Source: Alphaproteobacteria bacterium
Lineage (GTDB): Bacteria > Pseudomonadota > Alphaproteobacteria > Ferrovibrionales > Ferrovibrionaceae
NCBI GenBank assembly: GCA_017307375.1
Contig: JAFKFH010000006.1
Location: forward strand, 186,001-250,000
DNA: 64,000 nucleotides
Reading direction: 5' to 3'
Position numbers and translations under genes: made by a program. Positions within the stretch are counted from its first letter, which is position 1; each line of letters begins with the position of its first letter. Below the pieces are notes generated by a model, which saw nothing but the letters and a program-made list of their open reading frames with translations, ran no database searches and was not told the DNA's origin. This document shows positions 8,260 to 17,186 of the stretch, in pieces.

Positions 8260-9540
8260 ATGACACGCACGCATCCGACCGAAGCCCCCGTCGACCTGCG
8301 CGAAAAGGGGGTGCCGGGCGGTGCCGGGCCGGTCGCACTGGCCGAGACCGGTGGCCGGGGCTGGAACGTGCTGCGCGAGGATCTGCCGTTGCCGGTGGCG
8401 GTGATCAGCCGGTCTGCGCTGCGCCACAACTCGGCCTGGATGCGCGATTTCCTGGCGCGCTCGGGTGCCAGCATCGCGCCGCATGGCAAGACGACGATGG
8501 CGCCCGGCCTGTTCGACCTGCAGCTCGACGACGGCGCCTGGGCGATCACGGTGGGCACGCCGCACCAGATCCAGGTCGCGCGCAGCTTCGGCTATTCGCG
8601 CCTGGTGCTGGCCAATCAGCTGGTCGGCCGCGCCGCCATCGACTTCGTGATGGGCGAACTGGCCGGCGACGACACCTTCGAATTCTACTGCCTGGTCGAT
8701 TCGGTGGCGAATGTCGCGGCCCTGGCCAAGGCGGCCCGCGCCCATGGCCTGGCGCGGCCCTTCACCGTGCTGGTCGAGATGGGCTTTGCCGGCGGTCGCA
8801 CCGGTTGCCGCAGCGTTGCGCAGGCGCTCGATGTCGCGCGCGCGGTCAAGGCCGAGGGCTCGGCCCTGGCGCTGGCCGGCGTCGAAGGCTTCGAGGGGCT
8901 GCTGAAGGAGCCGGCCCGGGTCCAGGCGTTCCTGGACGAGATCGTCGCGCTGGCACGAACCGCGGCGGCCGAGGACCTGTTCGCCGCGGGCCGGGTCATC
9001 CTGTCGGCCGGCGGGTCGGCGTTCTACGACTTGGTCGTCAAGACCTTCCGGGACGCGCTGCCCGGCCGCGACACGCTGCTGCTGATCCGTTCGGGCTGCT
9101 ACATCACCCATGATTCGATCATGTACACCCAGGCTTTCGATGCCCTGCGCGGCCGCGATCCGGCGCTGGCCGCGGCCGATGGCGGCCTGCAGCCGGCGCT
9201 GACGGTCTGGGCCTATGTGCAGTCGCGACCCGAGGCCGAGAAGGCGATCCTCTGCCTGGGCAAGCGCGACATTTCCTATGACGATCTGCCGGTGCCGACG
9301 GTGTGGTTCCGTCCGGGATCCGATATGGCGGCGCCGGCCCCGATCGCCGAGGGCCATGCGGTGACCGGGCTGAACGACCAGCACTGCCATCTGAAGGTTC
9401 CGCCCTCGTCGCCGCTGCAGGTCGGCGACATGGTCGCCTTCGGCATCTCCCATCCCTGCCTGACCTTCGACAAGTGGCGGGTGATCCATCTGGTCGACGA
9501 CGAACTCTCGGTGGTCGGGTCGATCCGTACCTATTTCTGA
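8260..9540 (+). CDS. D-serine dehydratase-like / D-threonine aldolase family PLP enzyme
   Basis: A 426-residue fold-type III PLP protein of the alanine racemase N-terminal class. The PLP lysine is K77 in APHGKTTMAP, and a C-terminal zinc site is suggested by NDQHCHL near residue 375, matching the His-x-Cys zinc pair of eukaryotic-type D-serine dehydratase. SAGGSAFYD and the GCYITHD segment complete the domain. The start at 8260 is preceded by GCGAGGGA. The gene follows the amidase after 67 bases and its stop overlaps the EamA gene (TGATG). Likely substrates are D-hydroxy amino acids; amino acid deaminase activity is equally possible. Confidence 0.82.
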   Translation: MTRTHPTEAPVDLREKGVPGGAGPVALAETGGRGWNVLREDLPLPVAVISRSALRHNSAWMRDFLARSGASIAPHGKTTMAPGLFDLQLDDGAWAITVGTPHQIQVARSFGYSRLVLANQLVGRAAIDFVMGELAGDDTFEFYCLVDSVANVAALAKAARAHGLARPFTVLVEMGFAGGRTGCRSVAQALDVARAVKAEGSALALAGVEGFEGLLKEPARVQAFLDEIVALARTAAAEDLFAAGRVILSAGGSAFYDLVVKTFRDALPGRDTLLLIRSGCYITHDSIMYTQAFDALRGRDPALAAADGGLQPALTVWAYVQSRPEAEKAILCLGKRDISYDDLPVPTVWFRPGSDMAAPAPIAEGHAVTGLNDQHCHLKVPPSSPLQVGDMVAFGISHPCLTFDKWRVIHLVDDELSVVGSIRTYF

Positions 9541-10400
9541 TGGCGCCGGTCCGCGGCCGCGCCTACGGCATCACCCTGATCGCCATCGCCACCGTGCTGT
9601 GGAGCACGGCGGGCCTGTTCGTGCGCTCGCTGGGCGATCTCGACGTGTGGACGATTCAGGCCGGCCGCGCCTTGTTCGGCGCCCTGTCCCTGATCGTCGT
9701 CATCGCGGTAGACCGCCGCCGGGCGGCGGCGCGCACGATCTTCGGCATCGGCCGGGCCGGCTGGATCGCCGTGCCGCTGTCGGCGATCTCGATGATCACC
9801 TATATCGCGGCGGTGAAGCTGACCACCGTCGCCAATGTGCTGATCTGCTATGCCACCCTGCCGTTCTTTGCCGCCGGCATGGCCTGGATCGCGATGCGCG
9901 AGCAGGCCGGGCGACGCACGGTGATCGCCAGCGCCGTGGCGCTGGTCGGCATCGTCGTCATGGCCGGCGCGGCGGTCGGGCCGGGCGACCTGGCAGGCGT
10001 GGCGCTCGCGATCGCCATGACCGCTTCGTTTGCGGTGCTGGTCGTGATGGCCCGTCGCTATCCGCGGCTCAACATGGGGGCGGTCAACCTGTGGGCCGCA
10101 CTGCTCTGCTTTGCCGTCTGCTGGCTGCTGTCGCCCCGTGAAATCCCCTCGGCGCTCGACACGGCGATCATCGCCTTGTTCGGGGTCGTGACCACCGGCC
10201 TGGCCTACCTGCTGTTCCTGACCGGCGCGCGCTATATCCGCTCGGGCGAAGCCGGGTTGATCGGCATCCTCGACGTCATCCTGGGCCCGTTATGGGTCTG
10301 GTGGGCTTTCGGCGAGAACCCCGGGATCCCCGCAATGGTCGGCGGGGCCATCGTGCTGTCGGCGCTGGTCTGGTATCTGACGCGGCGCGATAGGGCCTAG
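9540..10400 (+). CDS. EamA/DMT-family transporter
   Basis: A 286-residue membrane protein with about ten helices and two EamA repeats, opening with YGITLIAIATVLWSTAGLFV and a second repeat around LAGVALAIAMTASFAVLVVM. The start ATG overlaps the previous stop as TGATG, so it is translated with the PLP enzyme gene. Members export or exchange amino acids and metabolites; here it may move an amino acid related to the D-serine dehydratase-like protein. The stop lies one base from the stop of the convergent TetR gene. Confidence 0.88.
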   Translation: MAPVRGRAYGITLIAIATVLWSTAGLFVRSLGDLDVWTIQAGRALFGALSLIVVIAVDRRRAAARTIFGIGRAGWIAVPLSAISMITYIAAVKLTTVANVLICYATLPFFAAGMAWIAMREQAGRRTVIASAVALVGIVVMAGAAVGPGDLAGVALAIAMTASFAVLVVMARRYPRLNMGAVNLWAALLCFAVCWLLSPREIPSALDTAIIALFGVVTTGLAYLLFLTGARYIRSGEAGLIGILDVILGPLWVWWAFGENPGIPAMVGGAIVLSALVWYLTRRDRA

Positions 10401-10401
10401 A

Positions 10402-10959
10402 CTAGGTTTTGCGCAGCATCGCAATGATGCCGCGCGCAATCTGGGCCGGCGTCTGCCGGCCCGGGCGATACCAGGTCAGCGTCCAGTTCAGCGCGCCCAG
10501 CAGGGTCAGGCGGAACAGCCGCTGTTCGGCCTTCCGCAGGCCGGGCAGGGCCGCGACCAGCTTGCGGAAGATGGTCTCGTAGCGATCGCGTTCGGTCACC
10601 AGTCGCGGGCGGATCTCGCTGTCGCCCGGCCAGTCGGCGATGACCGCGGCGGCATAGCCGTCGCGATTGAGCAGCGTGTCGAGATGGGCGACCGCCGCGG
10701 CTTCCAGCCGGTCCCAGGGATCGTCGACCGTGGTGATGGCGGTTTCGACCGCCGTGATGATCTGGTCGACGCCGATGCCGTAGATCGTCGCCAGGATCTC
10801 GTCCTTCGACGGGAAGTGATAGTAGATCGAACCGGGCAGCATGCCGACCGCCGCGGCGATGTCCCGCATCGAGGTGCTGTCATAGCCGCGGGCCGAGAAC
10901 AGCTTGGCGGCTTCGTCGAGGATCAGGGCACGGCGATTGTCGGGCACGGTTTTCTGCAT
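10402..10959 (-). CDS. TetR-family transcriptional regulator
   Basis: A 185-residue repressor-like protein. The N-terminal helix-turn-helix is clear: ILDEAAKLFSARGYDSTSM, then IAAAVGMLPGSIYYHFPSKD. The C-terminal ligand domain is all-helical and includes RLFRLTLLGALNWTLTWY, similar to the TetR_C of fatty-acid or aromatic regulators. It is convergent with the EamA gene and divergent from the serine hydrolase at 11236; a dyad at 11105-11135 lies in the shared upstream region and is a candidate operator. Confidence 0.9.
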   Translation of the reverse strand: MQKTVPDNRRALILDEAAKLFSARGYDSTSMRDIAAAVGMLPGSIYYHFPSKDEILATIYGIGVDQIITAVETAITTVDDPWDRLEAAAVAHLDTLLNRDGYAAAVIADWPGDSEIRPRLVTERDRYETIFRKLVAALPGLRKAEQRLFRLTLLGALNWTLTWYRPGRQTPAQIARGIIAMLRKT

Positions 10960-11104
10960 GGCCGCGGGATCTTAGGACTTTCCGCCGCACAGGGCTATCG
11001 CAGGGCATCGGCATCCACCATTTCGGCAGGGCCGTTGGCATATCCGGTACTCGGCTGTCGCCGGCGCCGAAAAGCCGCCAATCTGACGAAGTGCATGATT
11101 CCGC

Positions 11105-11135
11105 ACTCAAAATTGTCTAGATGTACTATTTGAGT
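11105..11135. promoter_or_regulatory. Inverted repeat in the TetR / serine hydrolase divergent region
   Basis: The 276-base gap 10960-11235 contains one unusually AT-rich patch, 11090-11170. Within it ACTCAAA (11105-11111) and TTTGAGT (11129-11135) form perfect arms around a centre that holds TCTAGA. This resembles an operator; a smaller AGTGC-N8-GCACT dyad lies just upstream. The rest of the gap shows no gene. The TetR protein is the nearest candidate binder. Confidence 0.4.
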
Positions 11136-11235
11136 TTTCTTCCAATATTTTCCAATCTTTGCTGTCGGTTGCGGTTGTTTTTCGCGACATTCCCCGCGAC
11201 AACAGGATGATTGACTTGTCAGGGAGTGCCGTATC

Positions 11236-12903
11236 ATGCCGACCCGCCGCGATCTCAACTTCGGCATGCTTGCCGCGCTGGCCGCACCGCTGGTTCGCGC
11301 AGCGCCGGCCGGCGCCCAGGTGCAGGGTGTGCAGATGCTGTCGGGCGACATCGCCGGCGGCTTTGCGGATCTGGTCGAGGCGGCGGTGCCGCCCGGCCGC
11401 GGCGGCATGATCGCCGCCGTGGTGCAGCAGGGCCGGCTGGTCGCCTCGGTCGCGCGCGGCAATGCCTCGATCGAGATGGGGGTCGGCATCGGTCTCGACA
11501 CCTCGTTCCATATCGCCTCCTGCTCGAAGCATGTCGTGGCGATGGCGCTGGGCCTGCTGATCGACCAGGGCGTGATCGGGCTCGACGATCCGGTCCGGCG
11601 CTATCTGCCCGACCTGCCCGACTACGGGATCCCGATCACCGTCGGCCAGATCATCCACCACACCTCCGGGCTGCGCGAGCAGTGGACGTTGACCAGCCTT
11701 GCCGGGTTCCGCGAGGGCGACAACATCCTGCAGGACGACGTCATCGACCTGATCTACCGGCAGCGCGCGATCAACACCCCGCCGGGCGCGGCCTATGCCT
11801 ACTCGAATTCGGGTTACAGCCTGCAGGCCGCGCTGGTCGAGAAGCTGAGCGGCATGAGCCTGCGCGAGTTCTCGCGCCGCTTCATGTTCGAACCGCTGGG
11901 CATGACCAGCACCTATTGGCGCGACGACGTCGAGGAGGTCACGCCGAACCGTGCGCTCAGCTATGTCGTGGGTGGCGGCGGCAAGAAGCGGTATCTGGCC
12001 CTGGACTTCGCCACCTACGGCGCCACCGGGCTCAACACCACGATGGCCGATTTCGCCAAATGGGATCGCGCCTTCTATCCCGGCTCGATCTTCTCCGACA
12101 AGCTCCTGGCGCTCGCCACCACCTCGGGCAAGCTGAACGACGGCACCGCCACGGGCTATGGCTTCGGCTGCAACATCGGCATGCGTCACGGCTATCGCCT
12201 GATCAGCCACGCCGGGGCCGATTCGGGTTTCCGCTCGATCTTCATGCGTTTCCCCGATGTCGGCATCACCGTGCTGGTGCTGTGCAACGACTGGGGCCTG
12301 AACTTCACCGGCGTCGCCGACGGCATCGCCGACTGGCTGCTGGCCAATGCCAGGCCGTCGCTCGCTTCGCTGCAACCGGTCGTCCCCGCGGCGCTGACCG
12401 CCGCCCAGCGCCGCGCCTGGGCGGGACGCTACCGCGCCGCCGACGGCACGACGTTCGACCTGCTGCCAGCCGGGACCGAGGATCTGAACTTCCAGTACCA
12501 GGGCCAGGTGCTGCCGACCTTGCCGCTGTCGGCGTCCGAGGCGCTGCTGACCCTCGCGAACTTCCGCCTCACCTTCAACTGGCAGGGCACGACGGTGAAG
12601 TCGGCCGTGTTCCGGGGCGTCGAGTACACCAAGCTCGTACCCCAGGCGACGATCAGCCCGGCCAGCCTCGTCGGCACCTACTGGTCGCCCGACCTGGGCC
12701 TGCCGCTGACGCTCAGCCGGCGCGACGACCGCCTCTATGCCCGCCTGGGCAAATACCCGCCGCTGGCGCTGACGCCGTTCGACGTCGACGTCTATTGGGG
12801 GCTCGACGCCGGTCTGTTGCGCGCCCGGTCCGATGGCAGCATCAGTTTCCAGGGGCATGGCGTCAGCGACCTGGCCTTTACGCGGGTCGCCCTGCCGGCC
12901 TGA
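11236..12903 (+). CDS. Tat-exported serine hydrolase, beta-lactamase/PBP4 class C family
   Basis: A 555-residue protein beginning with a twin-arginine leader (PTRRDLNFG, hydrophobic core, cleavage near AGAQ). The beta-lactamase domain spans roughly 45-390: active-site S95-C-S-K98, the tyrosine motif YAYSNSGY, and ISHAGADSG in place of the KTG box, as in esterase EstB- and PBP4*-like members. The remaining 165 residues form a beta-rich C-terminal domain seen in many such hydrolases. Substrate may be an ester, amide or D-amino acid peptide. A CAGGGA ribosome site lies before the ATG. It stands alone upstream of the amine oxidase gene after a 67-base gap. Confidence 0.86.
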   Translation: MPTRRDLNFGMLAALAAPLVRAAPAGAQVQGVQMLSGDIAGGFADLVEAAVPPGRGGMIAAVVQQGRLVASVARGNASIEMGVGIGLDTSFHIASCSKHVVAMALGLLIDQGVIGLDDPVRRYLPDLPDYGIPITVGQIIHHTSGLREQWTLTSLAGFREGDNILQDDVIDLIYRQRAINTPPGAAYAYSNSGYSLQAALVEKLSGMSLREFSRRFMFEPLGMTSTYWRDDVEEVTPNRALSYVVGGGGKKRYLALDFATYGATGLNTTMADFAKWDRAFYPGSIFSDKLLALATTSGKLNDGTATGYGFGCNIGMRHGYRLISHAGADSGFRSIFMRFPDVGITVLVLCNDWGLNFTGVADGIADWLLANARPSLASLQPVVPAALTAAQRRAWAGRYRAADGTTFDLLPAGTEDLNFQYQGQVLPTLPLSASEALLTLANFRLTFNWQGTTVKSAVFRGVEYTKLVPQATISPASLVGTYWSPDLGLPLTLSRRDDRLYARLGKYPPLALTPFDVDVYWGLDAGLLRARSDGSISFQGHGVSDLAFTRVALPA

Positions 12904-12970
12904 TCCGCCCGGTTTGACATCCGGCGCGGCGCTGCCTTAGGGTCCGGCGCATGCGCAGGGGGAGCCGTCG

Positions 12971-14554
12971 ATGAAGCAGCCGACTGTCGCCGGCATGACC
13001 CGGCGCCGGCTGGTCGCGGCGTTCGGCGCGGCCCTGGGTTCGGGGCTGGCCACCCAGGCCCTGAGCGCTGGACTGGTCTCCGACTTCCAGCCGCCGGATT
13101 TCGATCGGCTCGACCGGGCACCCCGCGTCGTCATCCTGGGGGCGGGCATTGCCGGCCTCGTTTCGGCATTCGAACTCGGCCGGGCCGGTTTCGACTGCGT
13201 GATCATCGAGGCGCGCGAGCGCGTCGGTGGGCGATCCTGGACGGTACGCGGCGGCGACCGCTTCACCGAGATCGGCGGCGCCAGCCAGACCTGCGGCTTC
13301 GACCCGGGGCACTACCTCAATCCCGGCCCCTGGCGTATCCCCTACCACCATCGCGGCATGCTCCATTACGCGCGCCGGCTGGGCGTCGCGGTGCAGCCGT
13401 TGATCCAGAACAATTTTGCGGCCTATGTGCGCCACGGCGATACCAGCCGGCCGCTGGCTGGCCGCAACCTGCCCCAGCGCATGCTGGTCGCCGACTATTT
13501 CGGGCGAACCGCCGAGATGCTGGCGTCCTGCATCGACCGGGGCATGCTGGACGATGTCCTCGACCCGCCGCTCAAGGCCGCGGTGCTGGCGGGTCTGCGC
13601 GCCAGCGGCTGCCTCGACGGGGACTATGCCTATCGCGGCAACGTCTATCGCGGCTGGGACGTGCCGCCGGGCGGGGCCGGCCAGCCGCCAGTGCCGTCGG
13701 TACCGTTCAGCCTGCGGGACCTGTTCGCCTCGAACCTCGTATCCTGGCTGCCCGAAATCTTCGATGGCCAGCATCAGCCGACCCTGTTCGAACCGGTCGG
13801 CGGCATGGATCGCATGCCTACGGGCTTCGTCGCCAGCCCCGAATTCAAGGCGCGCCTGCGGCTCGGTCGCGAGGTGGCCGAGATCCGCCAGGACGACAAT
13901 GGCGTCCGTATCGTCCATCGCGACGCCGCGACCGGCGGAACCGAGGTGGAGACCGGCGACTATTGCCTTTGTACGATTCCGGCCAGCGTGCTCTATCGCA
14001 TACCCGCCGACTTTCCCGCCGACATCCGGACCGCGCTCGCCGGCATTCCCTACGGGGCGGCCTCCAAGGTCGGCCTTCAGTTCGCCCGGCGCTTCTGGGA
14101 GGAGGACGAGGCGATCTATGGCGGGATCACCTACATGGACGGCTCGCTGCGCGGCATCGCTTATCCCTCCCACGGCTTCCTTGGCGCCAAGGGCGTGCTG
14201 CAGGCCGAATACGACCTCGACACCCGCGCCGCGCTGGAATACTCGGCACTGTCGCCGGCCGATCGGGTGCAGCGGGCCCTGAACGTCGCGAACCGCATCC
14301 ACCTCCAGGCGCTCGACAGCTTCGAGAACGGCTTTTCCGTCGCCTGGCATCGTGTGCCTTACACCCATGGCTGTTATGGCCTCTGGAGCGCCGACAGTCG
14401 GGCCCGGTTGATGCCGGTGCTGACCCGACCAGCCGGCCGGGTCCACTTTGCCGGCGAGCATCTGAGCTATCTGCCGGCCTGGCAGGAGGGGGCGCTGCTC
14501 TCGGGGCTCGAGGCGACGGCAGCGATCTACCAGCGCGGGCGGCTTGGCCAATGA
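12971..14554 (+). CDS. Tat-exported flavin monoamine oxidase/dehydrogenase
   Basis: A 527-residue flavoprotein of the monoamine oxidase superfamily. MTRRRLVAAFGAAL near the N-terminus is a twin-arginine leader, so the enzyme should work in the periplasm. FAD binding is shown by VILGAGIAGLVSAFELG (G57-A-G-I-A-G62), the IEARERVGGRSWT strand, and the C-terminal VHFAGEHLSYLPAWQEGA, where the family holds the flavin. AGGGGGAGCC precedes the ATG. Its stop overlaps a cytochrome c gene, as in NicA2-type nicotine dehydrogenase systems in which a cytochrome replaces oxygen as acceptor. The amine substrate is unknown. Confidence 0.9.
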   Translation: MKQPTVAGMTRRRLVAAFGAALGSGLATQALSAGLVSDFQPPDFDRLDRAPRVVILGAGIAGLVSAFELGRAGFDCVIIEARERVGGRSWTVRGGDRFTEIGGASQTCGFDPGHYLNPGPWRIPYHHRGMLHYARRLGVAVQPLIQNNFAAYVRHGDTSRPLAGRNLPQRMLVADYFGRTAEMLASCIDRGMLDDVLDPPLKAAVLAGLRASGCLDGDYAYRGNVYRGWDVPPGGAGQPPVPSVPFSLRDLFASNLVSWLPEIFDGQHQPTLFEPVGGMDRMPTGFVASPEFKARLRLGREVAEIRQDDNGVRIVHRDAATGGTEVETGDYCLCTIPASVLYRIPADFPADIRTALAGIPYGAASKVGLQFARRFWEEDEAIYGGITYMDGSLRGIAYPSHGFLGAKGVLQAEYDLDTRAALEYSALSPADRVQRALNVANRIHLQALDSFENGFSVAWHRVPYTHGCYGLWSADSRARLMPVLTRPAGRVHFAGEHLSYLPAWQEGALLSGLEATAAIYQRGRLGQ

Positions 14555-14946
14555 CGGTGGCGCGGGCCGTGCGTGCAGTGCTGGCGCTTTCCCTGCTCGG
14601 CGCGCTGCCGGCGCATGCGCAGAACGACCAGGCCGCCGCAGCTGATGGGCTGCGTCTCTACACGACGCTGTGCCAGGCCTGCCACATGCCCGACGGTGCC
14701 GGGGCCGGACCCTATCCGAAACTGCGCGACAATCCGACGGTCCGGCGGGCCGGGCCGGCCTATGTGGCGCAGTGGGTGCTGTTTGGGTATGGCGCGATGA
14801 TCCCGTTCTGCAATCTTCTCACCGTCGACGAGGTCGTCGACATCGCCAACTGGCTGCCCAGCCATCTCGGCAATACGACCGCCGCGCCGCCGGTCGACCC
14901 GGAAGCCATCCGGGCGCAATGGCCATCGCCGGCTTCCTGCCCATAG
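14551..14946 (+). CDS. Small c-type cytochrome, likely electron acceptor of the amine oxidase
   Basis: A 131-residue exported protein with a Sec leader (ALSLLGALPAHAQ, cleavage after residue 23) and one haem site C41-Q-A-C44-H45. M83 in GYGAMIPF is a plausible distal ligand. Size and fold fit class I cytochrome c. ATGA overlap with the flavoenzyme gene implies equal synthesis and a shared pathway. By analogy with NicA2/CycN it may re-oxidise the flavin and pass electrons to the respiratory chain; this is inference. Confidence 0.85.
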   Translation: MTVARAVRAVLALSLLGALPAHAQNDQAAAADGLRLYTTLCQACHMPDGAGAGPYPKLRDNPTVRRAGPAYVAQWVLFGYGAMIPFCNLLTVDEVVDIANWLPSHLGNTTAAPPVDPEAIRAQWPSPASCP

Positions 14947-14963
14947 CCGCTTGCCATCTATCG

Positions 14964-14977
14964 CTTAGTTATCTAAG
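14964..14977. promoter_or_regulatory. CTTAG-N4-CTAAG operator upstream of Gfo/Idh gene
   Basis: CTTAGTTATCTAAG is a 14-base dyad with perfect five-base arms, 33 bases before the start at 15010. The same dyad with centre TTTT occurs at 20467-20480 beside the Rieske oxygenase and MarR genes, so both ends of the block appear to share one regulator, most likely that MarR protein. Confidence 0.6.
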
Positions 14978-15009
14978 TGTTCCTGTCGATGCTGCAGGAG
15001 GGCAAAGCC

Positions 15010-16197
15010 ATGGGCGAACGGAAGCTGCGCTTGGGAATTGCCGGGCTGGGCCGGGCCTTCATGCTGATGCTGCCGACGCTGAGCCGCCATCCGCTGCTGG
15101 AGCTGGTGGCGGCGGCCGACCCGCGGCCCGAGGCGCGCGCGCGCTTCGTCGCCGACTTCGGGGGCCGCGCCCACGAGACGGTCGAGGATCTCTGCGCCGA
15201 TCCGGCGGTCGAGGCGGTCTATGTCGCCAGTCCGCACCAGTTCCACGTCCGCCATGTCCAGATCGCCGCGGCGGCGCGACGGCATGTGCTGGTCGAGAAG
15301 CCGATGGCGCTGACGCTTGCCGATGCCAGGGCGATGATCGCGGCGGCGGATGAGGGCGGCATCCGCCTCGTCGTCGGCCACAGCCATGGCTTCGATGCCC
15401 CCTATCTGCGCACCCGGGCCCTGATCGATTCCGGCGCCTATGGCGGGGTGCGGATGATCAACGCGATGAACTTCACCGATTTCCTCTATCGGCCGCGCCG
15501 GCCGGAGGAACTGGTGACGGCCGAGGGTGGCGGCGCGGTGTTTTCCCAGGCGCCGCATCAGGTCGAGATCGTTCGCCTGCTCGGCGGCGGCCGGGTGCGC
15601 AGCGTGCGCGCGGCGACCGGCATGTGGGACCCGGCGCGACCCACCGAAGGGGCCTATTCGGCTTTCCTGACCTTCGAGAACGGTGTCTTCGCCAGCCTGA
15701 CCTATTCCGGCTACGGCCATTTCGATACCGACGAGTTCATGGGCTGGACCGGCGAGCTGGGGCAGCGGCGCGATCCCGCCGCCTATGGCGCGGCGCGCGC
15801 GGCGCTGGCGCGGCTCGGCTCGCCGGACGAGGAGGCGGCAGCCAAGAACCGGCGCGCCTACGGCCGCGATTCCGCCGCGTCGGTGGTGCAGGCCGGGCCG
15901 CAGTCGCTGCACAATCATTTCGGCCTGGTGGTCGTTTCCTGCGACGGGGCCGACCTGCGGCCGCAGCCCGACGGGGTCATGATCTACGGCCATGCCGAGC
16001 GCCGGCTGGATCGGCTGCCGCCGCCGCCGGTGCCGCGGGCGGAAGTGATCGACGAGCTGTACGCGGCGGTGGTGGACGGCCGCCCGCCGCTGCATTCCGG
16101 CGCCTGGAGCCTGGCCACGCTGGAAGTCTGCCTGGCCATCCTCCGGTCGGCGGCCGAGGGCCGCGAACTGACCCTCGCCCACCAGGTCGGGTTCTAG
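15010..16197 (+). CDS. Gfo/Idh/MocA oxidoreductase, phthalate dihydrodiol dehydrogenase-like
   Basis: A 395-residue NAD(P)-dependent oxidoreductase. The Rossmann site is GIAGLGRAF at residues 9-17, and the family lysine is in VEKPMALT near residue 97. GHSHGFDAPYLRTR and QAPHQVEIVRLLGG are typical of the phthalate 4,5-cis-dihydrodiol dehydrogenase (Pht4) subgroup, which re-aromatises a cis-dihydrodiol to 4,5-dihydroxyphthalate. ATG 15010 is preceded by AGGAGG; a GTG at 14977 would start inside the operator. Neighbouring Rieske and decarboxylase-like genes support an aromatic pathway. Its stop shares the CTAG at 16194-16197 with the convergent decarboxylase-like gene. Confidence 0.83.
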   Translation: MGERKLRLGIAGLGRAFMLMLPTLSRHPLLELVAAADPRPEARARFVADFGGRAHETVEDLCADPAVEAVYVASPHQFHVRHVQIAAAARRHVLVEKPMALTLADARAMIAAADEGGIRLVVGHSHGFDAPYLRTRALIDSGAYGGVRMINAMNFTDFLYRPRRPEELVTAEGGGAVFSQAPHQVEIVRLLGGGRVRSVRAATGMWDPARPTEGAYSAFLTFENGVFASLTYSGYGHFDTDEFMGWTGELGQRRDPAAYGAARAALARLGSPDEEAAAKNRRAYGRDSAASVVQAGPQSLHNHFGLVVVSCDGADLRPQPDGVMIYGHAERRLDRLPPPPVPRAEVIDELYAAVVDGRPPLHSGAWSLATLEVCLAILRSAAEGRELTLAHQVGF

Positions 16198-17186
16198 ATC
16201 TTCGAGACTTCCAGTGTCGCGGGATGAAACAATTCCTCGACCGTCAGCAGGCGGGGCGACAGTCCCTGGCCATGGTGATGCCTGAGAAAGTTTTCGAGCA
16301 CGCCGCGATTGGCATCGATGCCGTAGGGCCAGTAGTCCTCGCCCATCAGCCGGCGTGCCGCCGCCAGCTGTTCCTCGACGAAGGGCAGGGTGACCTTGGT
16401 CGCCGACGTATCCGACAGGCGGGCCAGCGCCGCGGTCTTGGACTGCTGGAAAGCCTTCAGGCAGGTGGCGGGCAGCCAGGGATGGCGCTCGACCAGGCTG
16501 CGGCGCACGCCCAGCACATGCATGATCGGGAAGATGCCGGTACGGCGATAGTAGTCGGATGCCGCCGCGGTCGGATCGGCAAACAGCCGCCCGACCCGCG
16601 GGTCGCCGCGATCGAAAGACGACGGCGAGCGCGGGCCGATGAAGGCATCGATCTCGCCCTGTTCGAGCAGCGTGTTGAGCGACAGGCCGGCCGGCGCATC
16701 CTCGACCCGGATCTCGGGCGGCAGGGCGATCTTGATCTTTTCCGGCCGCCCCGGCTCCTCCAGGCCGCCGCGCACCCAGGTGACGTCCGACGGTTTGACG
16801 CCGTAGTCGTCCTCGAGCAGCGCGCGCGCCCAGACGCAGGCGGTCAGCTGGTATTCCGGCAGGCCGATGCGGCGTCCCCTGAGGTCTTCCGGCCTGCCGA
16901 TCCCGCGATCGGTGCGGATGTAGATCGAGGTATGGCGGAAGGCCCGCGACAGGAAGGCCGGTACCGCGACATAGGGGCAGTCGCCCTGGGCTGCCTTGAC
17001 CGTATAGCTCGACAACGACAGCTCGCAGATGTCGAACTCGGCATGGCGGAAGGCGCGGAAGAAGATCTCTTCGGGGAAAAGCCGCAGGAACGTGGGATCG
17101 ACGCCGTCGATCTGGACCTGACCGTCGATCAGCGGGCGGTTGCGATCGTAGTCGCCGATGGCGACGGAAAGCTGCAGCGGGGCCAT
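16194..17186 (-). CDS. 4,5-dihydroxyphthalate decarboxylase-like protein (Pht5 family)
   Basis: A 330-residue cytoplasmic protein with the NMT1-like periplasmic-binding fold but no signal peptide. The family's N-terminal block is very well kept (AIGDYDRNRPLIDGQVQIDG, then PEEIFFRAFRHAEFDICELS), as are IGLPEYQLTACVWARALLED and WVRGGLEEPGRPEKI. Known Pht5 proteins decarboxylate 4,5-dihydroxyphthalate to protocatechuate. ATG 17186 is chosen over GTG 17198 because GGAGGAAACG precedes it. It is the last gene of a leftward Rieske-EamA-LysR-decarboxylase order. The exact aromatic acid is not proven. Confidence 0.84.
   Translation of the reverse strand: MAPLQLSVAIGDYDRNRPLIDGQVQIDGVDPTFLRLFPEEIFFRAFRHAEFDICELSLSSYTVKAAQGDCPYVAVPAFLSRAFRHTSIYIRTDRGIGRPEDLRGRRIGLPEYQLTACVWARALLEDDYGVKPSDVTWVRGGLEEPGRPEKIKIALPPEIRVEDAPAGLSLNTLLEQGEIDAFIGPRSPSSFDRGDPRVGRLFADPTAAASDYYRRTGIFPIMHVLGVRRSLVERHPWLPATCLKAFQQSKTAALARLSDTSATKVTLPFVEEQLAAARRLMGEDYWPYGIDANRGVLENFLRHHHGQGLSPRLLTVEELFHPATLEVSKI

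Noticed and set aside
10396-10410. CCTAG-A-CTAGG followed by TTTT between convergent genes, as a terminator
   Set aside because: A one-base loop and five-base stem are too small; the palindrome arises from facing TAG stop codons.
10880-11110. Leftward 76-codon frame upstream of the TetR gene
   Set aside because: No family likeness, no ribosome site, and it overlaps the TetR N-terminus in another frame.
11107-12858. Leftward open frame of 583 codons opposite the serine hydrolase
   Set aside because: The codon-position bias and protein motifs support the rightward hydrolase; this frame has no recognisable domain.
16194-16197. CTAG shared by two convergent stops, as an element
   Set aside because: Four bases only; simple overlap of stop codons.
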